Positions 29,483 through 39,910 of a DNA stretch of 62,882 nt are shown piece by piece. A program made the translations under genes and the position numbers. The DNA is from Paracoccaceae bacterium (GTDB lineage: Bacteria > Pseudomonadota > Alphaproteobacteria > Rhodobacterales > Rhodobacteraceae). The notes beneath the pieces were generated by a model. The model was not told the DNA's origin and made no database searches. It saw nothing but the letters and a program-made list of their open reading frames with translations. The first letter of the stretch is position 1; the number at the start of each line of letters is the position of its first letter. The stretch is from NCBI GenBank assembly GCA_002699695.2, contig PACC02000080.1:1-62882 (forward strand), given 5' to 3'.

Positions 29483-30317
29483 TACTAATTTTTCTACCCG
29501 CTAGTTCTCGACTTCTATTATAAGCTGCATTGACAGCCTTCTTAATAATCGGTTTCCATCCACCCTGTCTATCCATTAAAACTTCCAAAGCTGCTTGAGT
29601 TGTACCAGCAGGGCTAGTCACATTTTCCCTTAACCTACGGGGAGTTAATGTACTTGATTTCGCTAGGACACCTGCACCAACAACGGTCTGTATCACAAGT
29701 TTCTTTGAAATTTTAGTAGAAAGTCCTAACTCTTCAGCCATTTCAATTAAATTTTCAATGAAGTTAAAAACATACGCGGGGCCTGAACCTGAAATGGCAG
29801 TCACTACATCAATTTCACTCTCTTTATCAAGTAAAACAACTTCACCTAATGGGGTAAACAAATTTTTTGCCCACTCAATTTCCGATTCACTTGCAGATTT
29901 ATCTGCCACTATGGCTGAAACTCCGTGATTCACTGAAACTGGGGTATTAGGCATTACTCGTATGATGGGCTGCTTTTCTTCAAAATATGACTGAAAGAAA
30001 TTGAAATCCCTACCAGCAACAACAGAAATTATGAGTGTTTTCTTGCAAATTTTTGAACGGTTTTCTTCTAAGACTTCCGCCAGCTTTTGTGGTTTAACTG
30101 CAAAAACGCATATGTCAATTTGCCTTGGAAATTTTCTAGGATTCAATTCTACCAAGCCCTTTTCAAAAAGGGATTTTAACCAATCTGAAGGACTGGGCTC
30201 CAATACCAATACTGAAATCTTATCAATCTGAGTTTGCACCCAACTCTTCAACATAGCCTCACCCATGTTGCCCGCACCTATTATCAATAGGGTCTTTCTA
30301 CATTTTAAAGAAGACAT
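29469..30317 (-). CDS. proC: Pyrroline-5-carboxylate reductase
   Basis: Reduces pyrroline-5-carboxylate to proline, the last step of proline synthesis. At 282 residues it has an N-terminal Rossmann domain with LIIGAGNMGEAML (11-23) and the C-terminal dimer domain with VTAISGSGPAYVF and RENVTSPAGTTQAAL, the family signature. It lies 49 bp after ybjN and overlaps the csaA-like gene; the ybjN-proC-csaA order recurs in Alphaproteobacteria. Confidence 0.95.
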   Translation of the reverse strand: MSSLKCRKTLLIIGAGNMGEAMLKSWVQTQIDKISVLVLEPSPSDWLKSLFEKGLVELNPRKFPRQIDICVFAVKPQKLAEVLEENRSKICKKTLIISVVAGRDFNFFQSYFEEKQPIIRVMPNTPVSVNHGVSAIVADKSASESEIEWAKNLFTPLGEVVLLDKESEIDVVTAISGSGPAYVFNFIENLIEMAEELGLSTKISKKLVIQTVVGAGVLAKSSTLTPRRLRENVTSPAGTTQAALEVLMDRQGGWKPIIKKAVNAAYNRSRELAGRKISSGGK

Positions 30318-30366
30318 GTGTGTATCCTTTTTGGAATTTCTACATCAAGAAAAATACTGCAAGATC

Positions 30367-30870
30367 TCAGATAAAACCAGATACATGATTGCCCGCAAGT
30401 TTTATAGCCATATCGGGATTTTCTTTACCCCAAGATATCAATTGGAATACAGGATATAAATCATCCATAATATTTGTAATCGAGGAAATTATGTCCTTTG
30501 ATCGCAGAGCATTTATTTCTAGGGCATCTGATCCCTTAAATTTGCTGTGAAAAATGATAACTTTTTGTTCATCACAATAGGTGAAAAAACCTTCCCCACA
30601 TTTTTCATTGGCTAAATTCAGCGTTCTGTATAGCGAATTGCTTCTTTTCTTAGGCAATCTTAAATCGTATTCACAAGTTATTCTCAATTGCTGATCTGAT
30701 TCTGTCCAGTGGAAACAATACAAATATTGCCTCCAAATACCTTCAGCATAAAACGCCGTACTATCGCTTGCATCCCCTACGACTTCCCAATCGTTTTTCT
30801 TCGCAAACAATTTAAAGAAAGACACTGGATTTGCACTAAAATAATCTTCCAAATCCTGGTAAATATCCAT
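30367..30870 (-). CDS. YbjN domain-containing protein
   Basis: A 167-residue soluble protein of the YbjN family, which adopts a secretion-chaperone-like fold. The opening MDIYQDLEDYFS, the CHWTESDQQLRITCEYDLRLP-type strand pair and the later VFQLISWGK are consistent with alphaproteobacterial YbjN proteins next to proC. In enterobacteria YbjN affects motility and stress responses; no role can be assigned here. Confidence 0.82.
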   Translation of the reverse strand: MDIYQDLEDYFSANPVSFFKLFAKKNDWEVVGDASDSTAFYAEGIWRQYLYCFHWTESDQQLRITCEYDLRLPKKRSNSLYRTLNLANEKCGEGFFTYCDEQKVIIFHSKFKGSDALEINALRSKDIISSITNIMDDLYPVFQLISWGKENPDMAIKLAGNHVSGFI

Positions 30871-31019
30871 TTTACTAGTCGCCCCTAAATCATTTTCTTG
30901 TTCATAAACACAATTTCTTGTTGTTTAATCAAACTTTATCACAAAATATAGATATGTTAAGGATTAAAATATGTGCTAAACAGTCTTGCCAAGAAAATCC
31001 TAGCTCTCAGGGCTATCAT

Positions 31020-31319
31020 TTATGACGATTTATTAGTTCTGGCAGATTTTTTGAGATTATTATTAACAACTTTTGCTCTTGGTTGCTTTTCAAATTTTTC
31101 TAAATTCTTCTTTAACTCAGAAATTTCATTCATCGCTTTTGAAAGCATTAATTGGGATGCATCAAATTCTTCTCGGGTAACCAATCCTCGATCCACCAAA
31201 TATCTATCTAAAAGGCTTTTGAAAGCATTATCTATCTCACCGCTCGCATTTTGCGCCAATCCTAATGCATTAGTTACTAAGCGCACCAAATCATCAAGAA
31301 CCTGATTTCTACTTTGCAT
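31020..31319 (-). CDS. ubiK: Ubiquinone biosynthesis accessory factor UbiK (BMFP family)
   Basis: A 99-residue coiled-coil protein. The N-terminal helix contains LVRLVTNALGLAQNASGEID; a second helix from about residue 45 to 78 includes the conserved GLVTREEFDASQLMLSKA; the tail is basic. UbiK assists the ubiquinone biosynthetic complex in proteobacteria, and relatives are called BMFP for membrane-fusogenic behaviour. It is divergent from lgt, the usual alphaproteobacterial neighbour. Confidence 0.85.
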   Translation of the reverse strand: MQSRNQVLDDLVRLVTNALGLAQNASGEIDNAFKSLLDRYLVDRGLVTREEFDASQLMLSKAMNEISELKKNLEKFEKQPRAKVVNNNLKKSARTNKSS

Positions 31320-31436
31320 TTTCTATCCCAAGAATTTATTCTAGAGTGTCTTAACACGAAAGCTCTTTTAAAAAAAGAGCTTACCCACGAAGACATGTAG
31401 TAATAAAATCTTAAAACACAAGCGATCGGATTTTAA

Positions 31437-32342
31437 ATGTATGCTAGATTTCCTGACTTCTTAACACCCTATTTGTTTTCTTTTGAATTTTTAGGCTTCC
31501 ATTTTGCCTTAACCTGGTATGCTTTATCATATATTGTTGGAATCATTTGCGCTTGGTATCTTTTAGTCTTAATAACCAAAAAGCACCGCCTCTGGGCTAA
31601 TGACGAAAGCCCCTTCACCCCTCAAAATGTCGAAGACCTAATGACATACCTTATTTTGGGAATCATTCTTGGAGGAAGATTAGGTTATGTGATTTTTTAC
31701 AATCCACATTTCTACTTTAACCACCCTATTAAAGTTTTGTATCTTTGGGAGGGTGGAATGTCTTTTCATGGTGGTTTCCTTGGGGTAGTTCTTGGGGCGT
31801 TATATTTTGCCTTAAAGAACAAAAAGCCACTTTTAGCTATGGGCGATATTATTGCTGTAAGCACCCCACCAGGCCTGTTTTTAGGTCGCCTAGCAAATTT
31901 TATTAATCAAGAATTGTGGGGAAGGCCTACGAATTCAGTTCTGGGAATAGAATTTACAAAGCCTCCTGCAAGCATTTGTCCCGAATCCTGGATATATGAC
32001 ATTTGCACAAGACATCCGTCACAATTATATGAGGCTAGTTTGGAAGGCCTTATACTTGGAACTTCATTATTGCTACTCGTCTTTTTATTTAATGCCTTAA
32101 AATCACCGGGAAGAACAATGGGCTTATTTTTCTTTGGATACGGTGCTGCTAGAATTCTTGTAGAGTTATTTAGGGAAGCAGATTTGCAATATGTATCTAT
32201 AGAAAATCCATTAGGTTATATTATTTTCCTACCGGGCGGCACTGGGTTGTCAATGGGGCAAAGCCTGTCCCTTCCTATGGTAATAGTAGGGCTAGTCTTC
32301 TTCGTATTGTCCTTCAGAAAAGTTCGAACTAATGACTCATGA
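31437..32342 (+). CDS. lgt: Prolipoprotein diacylglyceryl transferase
   Basis: Moves diacylglycerol from phosphatidylglycerol to the lipobox cysteine of prolipoproteins at the inner membrane. Of 301 residues with seven or so hydrophobic segments; GGRLGYVIFYNP, MSFHGGFLGVVLG with the essential histidine, and the Lgt signature GRLANFINQELWGRPT are present. The stop overlaps the next gene's start (ATGA), so midA is translationally coupled. Confidence 0.95.
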   Translation: MYARFPDFLTPYLFSFEFLGFHFALTWYALSYIVGIICAWYLLVLITKKHRLWANDESPFTPQNVEDLMTYLILGIILGGRLGYVIFYNPHFYFNHPIKVLYLWEGGMSFHGGFLGVVLGALYFALKNKKPLLAMGDIIAVSTPPGLFLGRLANFINQELWGRPTNSVLGIEFTKPPASICPESWIYDICTRHPSQLYEASLEGLILGTSLLLLVFLFNALKSPGRTMGLFFFGYGAARILVELFREADLQYVSIENPLGYIIFLPGGTGLSMGQSLSLPMVIVGLVFFVLSFRKVRTNDS

Positions 32343-33448
32343 ATGACCGAGATCATAAAATAGTAAAGATACTTAAAAAAAATATCCTTCGGCATGGCGC
32401 TTTAAGCCTTGCCGATTATATGCACATTTGTTTAACCCATCCCATACATGGCTATTACATTAAAAATGAGCCTATCGGGACCAAAGGCGATTTCACCACT
32501 AGTCCTGAAATATCCCAAATGTTTGGCGAGTTGATTGGCTTGTGGATAGTCCAAGTATGGATGGACCATCAAAAACCAGAAAAATTTTCTCTTGTTGAAT
32601 TAGGGCCAGGAAAGGGAACCCTAATGGCTGACATACTAAGAGCTACTAGAATGATAACTGACTTCCATAATTCATTAGAATTGATTTTAATTGAAATTTC
32701 GCCCTCCCTCAAAAGCATACAAAAAAGAACTCTAAAAGGTTTCCCAGCACAATGGAAAACCGAAATAAAAGCTTTACCTAACCAGCCAACCATCATTATA
32801 GCTAACGAGTTCTTTGATGCTTTACCCATTAATCAGTTCCAAAGGAAATCTGATAAGTGGATGGAAGTCATGGTTAACTTAAAAGGTTTAAGTGGATCAT
32901 ATTCAAATGAGTTTTGTTTTGAACTGATGAATCCCAGTACAGCCAGTTCAGAAATATTAATTAATTTTGAAAATGAAGTCCCTGAAGAAGGATGCATGAT
33001 CGAGATTTCAAAAACTATGCAGAACATTGTTTACTGTCTATCTAAACATATTCATCAGAATTCTGGTGCAGCTTTAATTATAGATTACGGCAAAGAAGGT
33101 AATGTTGGGAACACTTTGCAGGCAGTTCACAAACACAGGTATTCTAACCCTCTAAGTTCTCCTGGCCAACAAGATCTTACTAGTTTTGTTGATTTCAAGG
33201 CGATTAGAACGTATGCCGAAGAATCTGGCCTAATAGCCTCCCACTTAACTAACCAAGGAGATTTCTTAAAAAATTTGGGCATAGAGCAACGAGCTGAGAT
33301 TTTGTCCAAGGGTCTCAGCGGAAATGATCTTGTCTTACATCAAACAGCTCTTGATAGATTGATTAATAAAAATTTAATGGGAGATTTATTTAAGGTCCTC
33401 GGGATCAGGAGTGCAAAATCTCCCCCATTGATAGGATTAGAGACTTAA
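32339..33448 (+). CDS. NDUFAF7/MidA family SAM-dependent methyltransferase
   Basis: Bacterial relative of human NDUFAF7 (MidA), the arginine methyltransferase that acts on the NDUFS2 subunit of respiratory complex I. The 369 residues include YYIKNEPIGTKGDFTTSPEISQMFGE near the N-terminus, the SAM motif VELGPGKGTLMADILR near 95, and IANEFFDALPINQF. Whether it modifies NuoD/NuoC in this organism is inference from the family. It sits between lgt and pgeF with overlaps on both sides, the common alphaproteobacterial order. Confidence 0.9.
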   Translation: MNDRDHKIVKILKKNILRHGALSLADYMHICLTHPIHGYYIKNEPIGTKGDFTTSPEISQMFGELIGLWIVQVWMDHQKPEKFSLVELGPGKGTLMADILRATRMITDFHNSLELILIEISPSLKSIQKRTLKGFPAQWKTEIKALPNQPTIIIANEFFDALPINQFQRKSDKWMEVMVNLKGLSGSYSNEFCFELMNPSTASSEILINFENEVPEEGCMIEISKTMQNIVYCLSKHIHQNSGAALIIDYGKEGNVGNTLQAVHKHRYSNPLSSPGQQDLTSFVDFKAIRTYAEESGLIASHLTNQGDFLKNLGIEQRAEILSKGLSGNDLVLHQTALDRLINKNLMGDLFKVLGIRSAKSPPLIGLET

Positions 33449-34203
33449 TGCCATATAATCTAAAATCCCAATTAATTAAAGAATTTTCTCATGGTTTTTT
33501 TCTCCGTCGAGGAGGTTCATCAGAAGGTGAATTTGAAAGTTTGAATTGTGATCTGAAATCCTCAGATCATGAATCCAAAGTTTTGGAGAATAGGGCTTTA
33601 GTAGCCAAGACCCTGGAAATTGAGTCAAGAAATCTGATTACTCTAAAACAGGTTCACTCTTCAAAAGTGATAAATATTGAAAGGCCAGTACCTTCCAATA
33701 GTATTGAAGGCGATGCAATGGTAACTTCAAAAGAAGGAATTTGCCTTGGCATATTGACAGCCGACTGTGCACCCATCCTGCTCGCTGAAAATAAAAACCG
33801 CATTGTTGGGATCATTCATGCTGGATGGAGGGGAGCGCTTGATTCGGTTTTGGAAAATACAGTGAGAGCAATGACTGAACTTGGAGCTGAGAAGGAACAA
33901 ATAGCTGCTGTTATAGGTCCCTGCATTCAGAGAGAAAATTATGAAGTAGGTCCGGAATTTCTGGATCGTTTCTTGAGTAAGGATCCTAAATATCGGAAAC
34001 ACTTCACTATAGATAATAACATGCAAATATGGTTTGACCTACCTGCTCTAATCTTGGAAAGACTAACAGTAATTGGAATAAAAACGACAGAAAACCTGGC
34101 AAAATGTACATTTGCTTTAAGTAACGATTTTTTTTCCCACCGCCGTAATCAAAAAAATAACTTGGGCGATTGTGGGAGAATGATTTCTACAATAAAAATA
34201 TAA
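33448..34203 (+). CDS. pgeF: Purine nucleoside phosphorylase / laccase-domain protein (PgeF/YfiH)
   Basis: A 251-residue DUF152 protein. The zinc-site elements are visible: QVHSSKV near 70, TADCAPILL near 108, HAGWRG near 128, and IGPCIQRENYEVG. Family members were first called laccases; members have since been reported to have adenosine and purine nucleoside phosphorylase activity or, in enterobacteria, a peptidoglycan-editing role. It overlaps midA's stop (TAATG). Confidence 0.91.
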   Translation: MPYNLKSQLIKEFSHGFFLRRGGSSEGEFESLNCDLKSSDHESKVLENRALVAKTLEIESRNLITLKQVHSSKVINIERPVPSNSIEGDAMVTSKEGICLGILTADCAPILLAENKNRIVGIIHAGWRGALDSVLENTVRAMTELGAEKEQIAAVIGPCIQRENYEVGPEFLDRFLSKDPKYRKHFTIDNNMQIWFDLPALILERLTVIGIKTTENLAKCTFALSNDFFSHRRNQKNNLGDCGRMISTIKI

Positions 34204-34267
34204 ATGAAAATAGATATGATTCTTCTCAAAAATTGTCTAAAGCTAAAATTGATCAGAAAGAAAAAAA

Positions 34268-35203
34268 ATGAAAAATACTAATATGCTTATAATTGGTTCT
34301 GGTCCAGCTGGTTATACTGCTGCAGTCTATGGAGCCCGAGCTATGTTGGATCCTATCTTAATTCAAGGCATTCAACCTGGCGGCCAACTGACAATAACTA
34401 CGGAAGTAGAAAACTGGCCAGGCATTAAAGAAATTCAGGGACCTGATCTGATGAAAAATCTTGAAGATCATGCAAAAGCAGCTGGAGCAAAAATAGAGCA
34501 TGATGTGATTCGGAAACTTGATCTCGATAAATTTCCATTTGTCGCATATGGCGAGAGTGATACTCAGTATGAGGCAAAGTCAGTAGTATTAGCAACCGGA
34601 GCTCAAGCAAAATGGCTAGGTTTAGATTCAGAGAATAAATATAAAGGTTTTGGAGTTTCAGCCTGTGCCACTTGTGACGGATTTTTTTTCCGTGGGCAAA
34701 TTATAGTAGTAATTGGTGGTGGCAATACTGCCGTAGAAGAAGCATTATTCTTGACCAACTTTGCAACAAAGGTAATTCTAATTCACAGAAGAGAAAGTCT
34801 TAGAGCTGAAAAAATTTTGCAAGACAGACTCTTCAAGAATCCAAAAATTGAAGTTAAATGGAATTCAAAAGTAAGAGACATCATTGGAACTGAAAACCCT
34901 TTAGGTGTTGAGGGAATAGTGATAGAAGACGTCAATACGCAAAAGCTGGAAAACCTTTCATGTAAGGGCGTATTTGTAGCAATTGGCCATTCTCCTTCCA
35001 ATGAACTAGTGAAAGATCAATTAGAAACCCACCAAGGAGGTTATGTTGTGACGCAAAGTAATTCGACACAAACCTCTATCCCAGGAGTATTTGCTGCTGG
35101 GGACATAGCAGATTTTAAGTATAGGCAAGCTGTTACTGCTGCTGGCATGGGATGTATGGCGGCTTTGGAGGCAGAAAAATTTGTCGCGGAAATTACGAAA
35201 TAA
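34268..35203 (+). CDS. trxB: Thioredoxin-disulfide reductase
   Basis: Uses NADPH and FAD to reduce thioredoxin in the cytoplasm. At 311 residues it is the low-molecular-weight type. IIGSGPAGYTAAVYGAR (8-24) is the FAD fold, the redox-active CATC is at 133-136 and GGGNTAVEEA the NADPH-binding motif; GVFAAGDIAD precedes the end. It is followed by a 354-bp gene-free region and the convergent hsp20 gene. Confidence 0.96.
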   Translation: MKNTNMLIIGSGPAGYTAAVYGARAMLDPILIQGIQPGGQLTITTEVENWPGIKEIQGPDLMKNLEDHAKAAGAKIEHDVIRKLDLDKFPFVAYGESDTQYEAKSVVLATGAQAKWLGLDSENKYKGFGVSACATCDGFFFRGQIIVVIGGGNTAVEEALFLTNFATKVILIHRRESLRAEKILQDRLFKNPKIEVKWNSKVRDIIGTENPLGVEGIVIEDVNTQKLENLSCKGVFVAIGHSPSNELVKDQLETHQGGYVVTQSNSTQTSIPGVFAAGDIADFKYRQAVTAAGMGCMAALEAEKFVAEITK

Positions 35204-35314
35204 GTTTTCTTTCGGATTTTTCAAATCTAACCCTTTAGACTGGGAAGCGATACCAAATTAAATGAATCCAGGAACTGTACAATAAAATTTTTAGCTGAAA
35301 ACAAAAATTGTAAA

Positions 35315-35383
35315 TTAAGAGAATTTCTTTTGCTTACATGGAAATAAGAGTGGGAAGCCTGCGTAATATCCATCGATAGCCAT
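35315..35383 (-). CDS. Possible 22-residue micro-ORF downstream of hsp20
   Basis: ATG at 35383 to TAA at 35315, reading MAIDGYYAGFPLLFPCKQKKFS. A GGAG lies 8 bases before the ATG, and a perfect TATAAT about 48 bases before it. The peptide is neutral to basic with a hydrophobic middle and no recognisable family. Chance ORFs of this length are common, so only the combined signals make it worth listing. Confidence 0.22.
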   Translation of the reverse strand: MAIDGYYAGFPLLFPCKQKKFS

Positions 35384-35430
35384 GGTGCTAGCTCCAGCTA
35401 AATAGTACTTTGCCTTTTACAAAAAACAAG

Positions 35431-35436
35431 ATTATA
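35431..35436 (-). promoter_or_regulatory. Putative -10 element for the micro-ORF or a small RNA
   Basis: TATAAT on the minus strand inside the gap. No matching TTGACA lies 17 bp upstream. Transcription would begin near 35424 and run towards trxB. Confidence 0.25.
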
Positions 35437-35557
35437 CAGATAGATATACTCTTGCTTTAGGTGATACTTTCTTGTCAGTCGACTTTTATTGGATTTGACT
35501 AAAGAACTTGACAAGACACCAATGCCTAATGCATTCGATATGAGAATTAGGAAATTG

Positions 35558-35974
35558 TTAGTTTTTCTCAGTAATCTTAATTGATTTCACTTGTGGTTCT
35601 ACAATTTGTCTTACAAGAAAAATGTGGAGTAAGCCTTTCTCTAACTCCGCTCCTTCAATCTCAACACCATCTGCAAGGACAAAATTTTTCTGAAAATGCC
35701 TAGCTGCTATGCCCCTATGAATAAACGTGGCTACATTACCTTTATCAGATTGTTTGCCCGTTATTATTAATTGACGCTCTTCCAAGGTCACACCTAGTTC
35801 TTCCTCGCTGAATCCAGCTACAGCCAAAGTAATTTTGTAATTGTTTTCATCTGATAGCTCGATATTATAAGGGGGGAACCCGTCGTTTCCTGTCTTGATA
35901 GTCTTTTCAACCAGGCGATCAATCTGCTCAAAACCTAGCAAAAATGGGTGCGCTGCAAATGATAACCTAGCCAT
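35558..35974 (-). CDS. Small heat shock protein, Hsp20/IbpA family
   Basis: An ATP-independent holdase that keeps unfolding proteins soluble. With the ATG at 35974 it has 138 residues beginning MARLSFAAHPFLLGF, the usual alphaproteobacterial IbpA-like opening, followed by YNIELSDENNYKITLAVAGF and the alpha-crystallin domain. An AGGAA ribosome binding site stands 8-9 bases before this ATG; the track start 63 bp upstream adds an unlikely tail. The C-terminal I-x-I/V anchor is degenerate (RQIVEPQVKSIKI). I found no convincing ROSE thermometer or sigma-32 promoter in its short leader. Confidence 0.9.
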   Translation of the reverse strand: MARLSFAAHPFLLGFEQIDRLVEKTIKTGNDGFPPYNIELSDENNYKITLAVAGFSEEELGVTLEERQLIITGKQSDKGNVATFIHRGIAARHFQKNFVLADGVEIEGAELEKGLLHIFLVRQIVEPQVKSIKITEKN

Positions 35975-36105
35975 TTCTTTAATTCCTAAAAGTCTAAAGT
36001 TTTTCAGACAGGATATTGATAAATAAAATAGAAACAAGAGATAAAAGATTTTTATTTTCCATGCTTAGTTTTATAGTTTCTCAACAATTAAAAATTTAAG
36101 GAAAA

Positions 36106-36597
36106 ATGATGAACGAATGTTTAGTGAGCGTTATTATGGGAAGTCAATCTGACTGGCAAACCATGAAATCTTGCTGTAGAACACTTGATGAACTGAATAT
36201 TTCAAACGAAAAAAAAATAATTTCTGCTCATAGAACACCTGATAGATTATTTAAATATTCTGAGAAAATCCATCAGAGAGGGATCAAAGTGATTATTGCC
36301 GGAGCAGGTGGTGCAGCTCATTTGCCTGGTATGGTAGCTTCAAAAACATGTGTACCTGTAATAGGAGTACCTATAATGTCTAAAGCTCTTTCTGGATTAG
36401 ATAGTTTGTATTCTATCCTCCAAATGCCAAAAGGATGTCCGGTTGCAACAATGGCCATAGGTACTCCTGGTGCCATAAATGCTGCCTTATTTGCGACTTC
36501 CATTTTAGCTTTATCTGATGAGAGGATTGCTACTGATCTTAGATATTTTCATGAAAAACAAACCACAAGAGTACCCGAGGTACCACAAGATGAGTGA
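36106..36597 (+). CDS. purE: N5-carboxyaminoimidazole ribonucleotide mutase
   Basis: Moves the carboxylate of N5-CAIR to C4 in purine synthesis, directly after PurK. At 163 residues it is a class I PurE: VIMGSQSDW at the phosphate site, SAHRTPDRL with the catalytic histidine, and AGAGGAAHLPGM. Two adjacent ATGs (36106 and 36109) are possible after AAGGA. purK starts within its last codons. Confidence 0.95.
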   Translation: MMNECLVSVIMGSQSDWQTMKSCCRTLDELNISNEKKIISAHRTPDRLFKYSEKIHQRGIKVIIAGAGGAAHLPGMVASKTCVPVIGVPIMSKALSGLDSLYSILQMPKGCPVATMAIGTPGAINAALFATSILALSDERIATDLRYFHEKQTTRVPEVPQDE

Positions 36598-37654
36598 GAA
36601 CAAAAAACTCCCCATTGGTAGTGTCATAGGAATATTAGGAGGAGGCCAGCTTGGAAGACTGCTCTCTATCTCAGCCTCTCAACTGGGTTTTAAAACTCAT
36701 ATTTTTGATCCTGATCCTAAAGCTCCAGCCAAGCAGGTGACGAATCTCTCCAGTACATTCGATTACAAAGATAAGCGAGCCTTAGAAAATTTTGCAAATA
36801 GTGTAGATGTGATAACTTTTGAATTTGAAAACATTCCTGTTGAAACTATCCAAATTTGTGCTGAATTAACAAGTGTTTTTCCAAATGTTAACGCTTTATC
36901 AATCTGTCAAGATAGAACCAATGAGAAAAAATTTCTGAATGAAATGAACATACCATCATCGCCATTTGTTCCTGCAAAATCATTTCAAGAGATTTTACAA
37001 AGTGTACATGTACTAGAGCCTCCACTTATTCTGAAAAGCAGTAGGTTTGGGTATGATGGAAAAGGACAAAAAATCATTTATTCGAAAGAAGAAATCGAAG
37101 GTGCTGCATCTGAGTTTAATGATAGACCAGTAATCCTCGAAAAATTAATAGATTTTAATTTAGAGATATCAATCATCATTTGTCGCGACATGTTTGGTAA
37201 AATCGCTGTTTTTGATCCGGCTGAAAATCTTCATGAGAACGGCATATTGATCGAATCCAAAGTACCTGCCAGCATACCTTTTTCATTGGCAAGCGATGCT
37301 ATTTTAATTGCTAGCAAAATTGTCAATGCTTTAGAATATGTTGGAGTAATGGGAATTGAATTTTTTGTAACGAAAGAAAATAAACTCTTAGTAAATGAAT
37401 TAGCCCCAAGAGTTCATAATTCCGGGCATTGGACCCAGAGTGGCTGCTTGATAAACCAATTTGAACAACATATTAGGGCTATCTCAGGGTGGCCCATAGG
37501 GAACGGTAAAAGGCATTCAAATGTTCTGATGCAAAATGTGCTTGGTTCCAATGTTAAGTTGTTAGACAGAAACTCTAATAGCTCAACAAATATTTATGGT
37601 AAAGATGACCCCAAAGACGGCAGAAAAATGGGTCATAAGAATTATATAAGATAA
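36590..37654 (+). CDS. purK: N5-carboxyaminoimidazole ribonucleotide synthase
   Basis: ATP-grasp enzyme that carboxylates AIR, feeding PurE. I use the ATG at 36590, which gives MSENKKLPIGSVIGILGGGQLG and overlaps purE by 8 bp with GAGG upstream; the track start at 36518 lies deep in purE and adds an atypical tail. About 354 residues with the ATP-grasp core (LKSSRFGYDGKGQ) and ELAPRVHNSGHWTQ near the end. A strong terminator follows immediately. Confidence 0.95.
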   Translation: MSENKKLPIGSVIGILGGGQLGRLLSISASQLGFKTHIFDPDPKAPAKQVTNLSSTFDYKDKRALENFANSVDVITFEFENIPVETIQICAELTSVFPNVNALSICQDRTNEKKFLNEMNIPSSPFVPAKSFQEILQSVHVLEPPLILKSSRFGYDGKGQKIIYSKEEIEGAASEFNDRPVILEKLIDFNLEISIIICRDMFGKIAVFDPAENLHENGILIESKVPASIPFSLASDAILIASKIVNALEYVGVMGIEFFVTKENKLLVNELAPRVHNSGHWTQSGCLINQFEQHIRAISGWPIGNGKRHSNVLMQNVLGSNVKLLDRNSNSSTNIYGKDDPKDGRKMGHKNYIR

Positions 37655-37679
37655 AAAAAGGGGCAAAAAGCCCCTTTTT
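37655..37679. terminator. Bidirectional Rho-independent terminator between purK and groEL
   Basis: AAAAAGGGGC and GCCCCTTTTT form a perfect 10-bp stem around an AAAAA loop. It begins one base after the purK stop. A T tract follows the GC stem on the plus strand, and the A tract gives one on the minus strand, so it can end both purEK and groESL transcripts. Confidence 0.92.
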
Positions 37680-37722
37680 CCTTTAGCAATCTTCCGGTAA
37701 CTAATGAATTACTGGAGGCAAA

Positions 37723-39399
<1,677 letters not shown>

Positions 39400-39411
39400 T
39401 CAATAATTGCT

Positions 39412-39699
39412 CTAGGCCATTATGCCTAGAATGTCACTTTCTTTCATGATCAACATATCTTCACCGTTGATTTTAACTTCTGTCCCGGACCATTTTCCGA
39501 AAAGAATGCGATCTCCAGCCTTTACGTCCATAGAAATTCTCTTTCCGCTTTCATCTTTAGCTCCGTTTCCTACAGATACTACTTCACCTTCAGCTGGTTT
39601 TTCCTGAGCAGAATCCGGTATGATTAGACCCCCGGAAGTTTTTTCGTCGTTCTCAACACGACGAACTACAACGCGATCGTGTAATGGTTTAAAAGTCAT
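39412..39699 (-). CDS. groES: Co-chaperonin GroES (10 kDa)
   Basis: Seven-subunit lid of the GroEL chamber. 95 residues beginning [29 protein letters not shown] with the mobile loop around residues 17-32 and [17 protein letters not shown] at the end. First gene of the heat-shock operon, with groEL 39 bp downstream. Confidence 0.98.
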   Translation of the reverse strand: MTFKPLHDRVVVRRVENDEKTSGGLIIPDSAQEKPAEGEVVSVGNGAKDESGKRISMDVKAGDRILFGKWSGTEVKINGEDMLIMKESDILGIMA

Positions 39700-39745
39700 A
39701 AAATGACACTCCCTATCTTAATGTGTTAAGGCGACAAAAACAACT

Positions 39746-39772
39746 TAAGCACTCGTCGCCCTAGAGTGCTAA
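39746..39772 (-). promoter_or_regulatory. CIRCE operator (HrcA binding site) of groESL
   Basis: On the plus strand the sequence is TAAGCACTC, nine bases, GAGTGCTAA. This matches the CIRCE consensus TTAGCACTC-N9-GAGTGCTAA with one mismatch. It lies 46 bp before the groES ATG, in the leader, the expected position for HrcA repression that is relieved on heat shock. hrcA itself is not in the window. Confidence 0.93.
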
Positions 39773-39779
39773 CAGTGTT

Positions 39780-39808
39780 CATTTAGGGAGCAATCTTAAC
39801 TAAGTCAA
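39780..39808 (-). promoter_or_regulatory. Putative sigma-70 promoter of groESL
   Basis: TTGACT (39808-39803) and TAAATG (39785-39780) are separated by 17 bp. The predicted transcript start near 39773 abuts the CIRCE element, the layout used by HrcA-regulated chaperonin operons. The -10 box is a weak match, so the call rests on spacing and on the operator. Confidence 0.5.
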
Positions 39809-39910
39809 TATGTATCTAAAAAAAAATTGAAGCTATTGTTGTTTTTTCTTATATGTCATATGAAATTCTGATCTCAGAAATATATTATTCTAGTGTATAG
39901 GCTATTTGTT

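Larger units (their letters stand above)
35204..35557. other. Gene-poor gap between trxB and hsp20
   Basis: 354 bp with no ORF in the track, between convergent genes. I looked for tRNA, 4.5S and similar RNA folds and for an Rho-independent terminator and found none convincing. The only organised part is on the minus strand: a TATAAT at 35431-35436, a GGAG ribosome binding site and a 22-codon ORF (separate entries). A short inverted repeat CCTAAT/ATTAGG lies near 35525-35552. Confidence 0.5.

Noticed and set aside
35204-35557. tRNA, 4.5S or other structured RNA gene
   Set aside because: No T-loop GTTC motif, cloverleaf or SRP core sequence could be found on either strand by reading.
35975-36105. 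ROSE RNA thermometer or sigma-32 promoter ahead of hsp20
   Set aside because: The leader lacks the anti-Shine-Dalgarno pairing expected of ROSE, and a CTTGTT/CAATAT pair has only 14 bp spacing.
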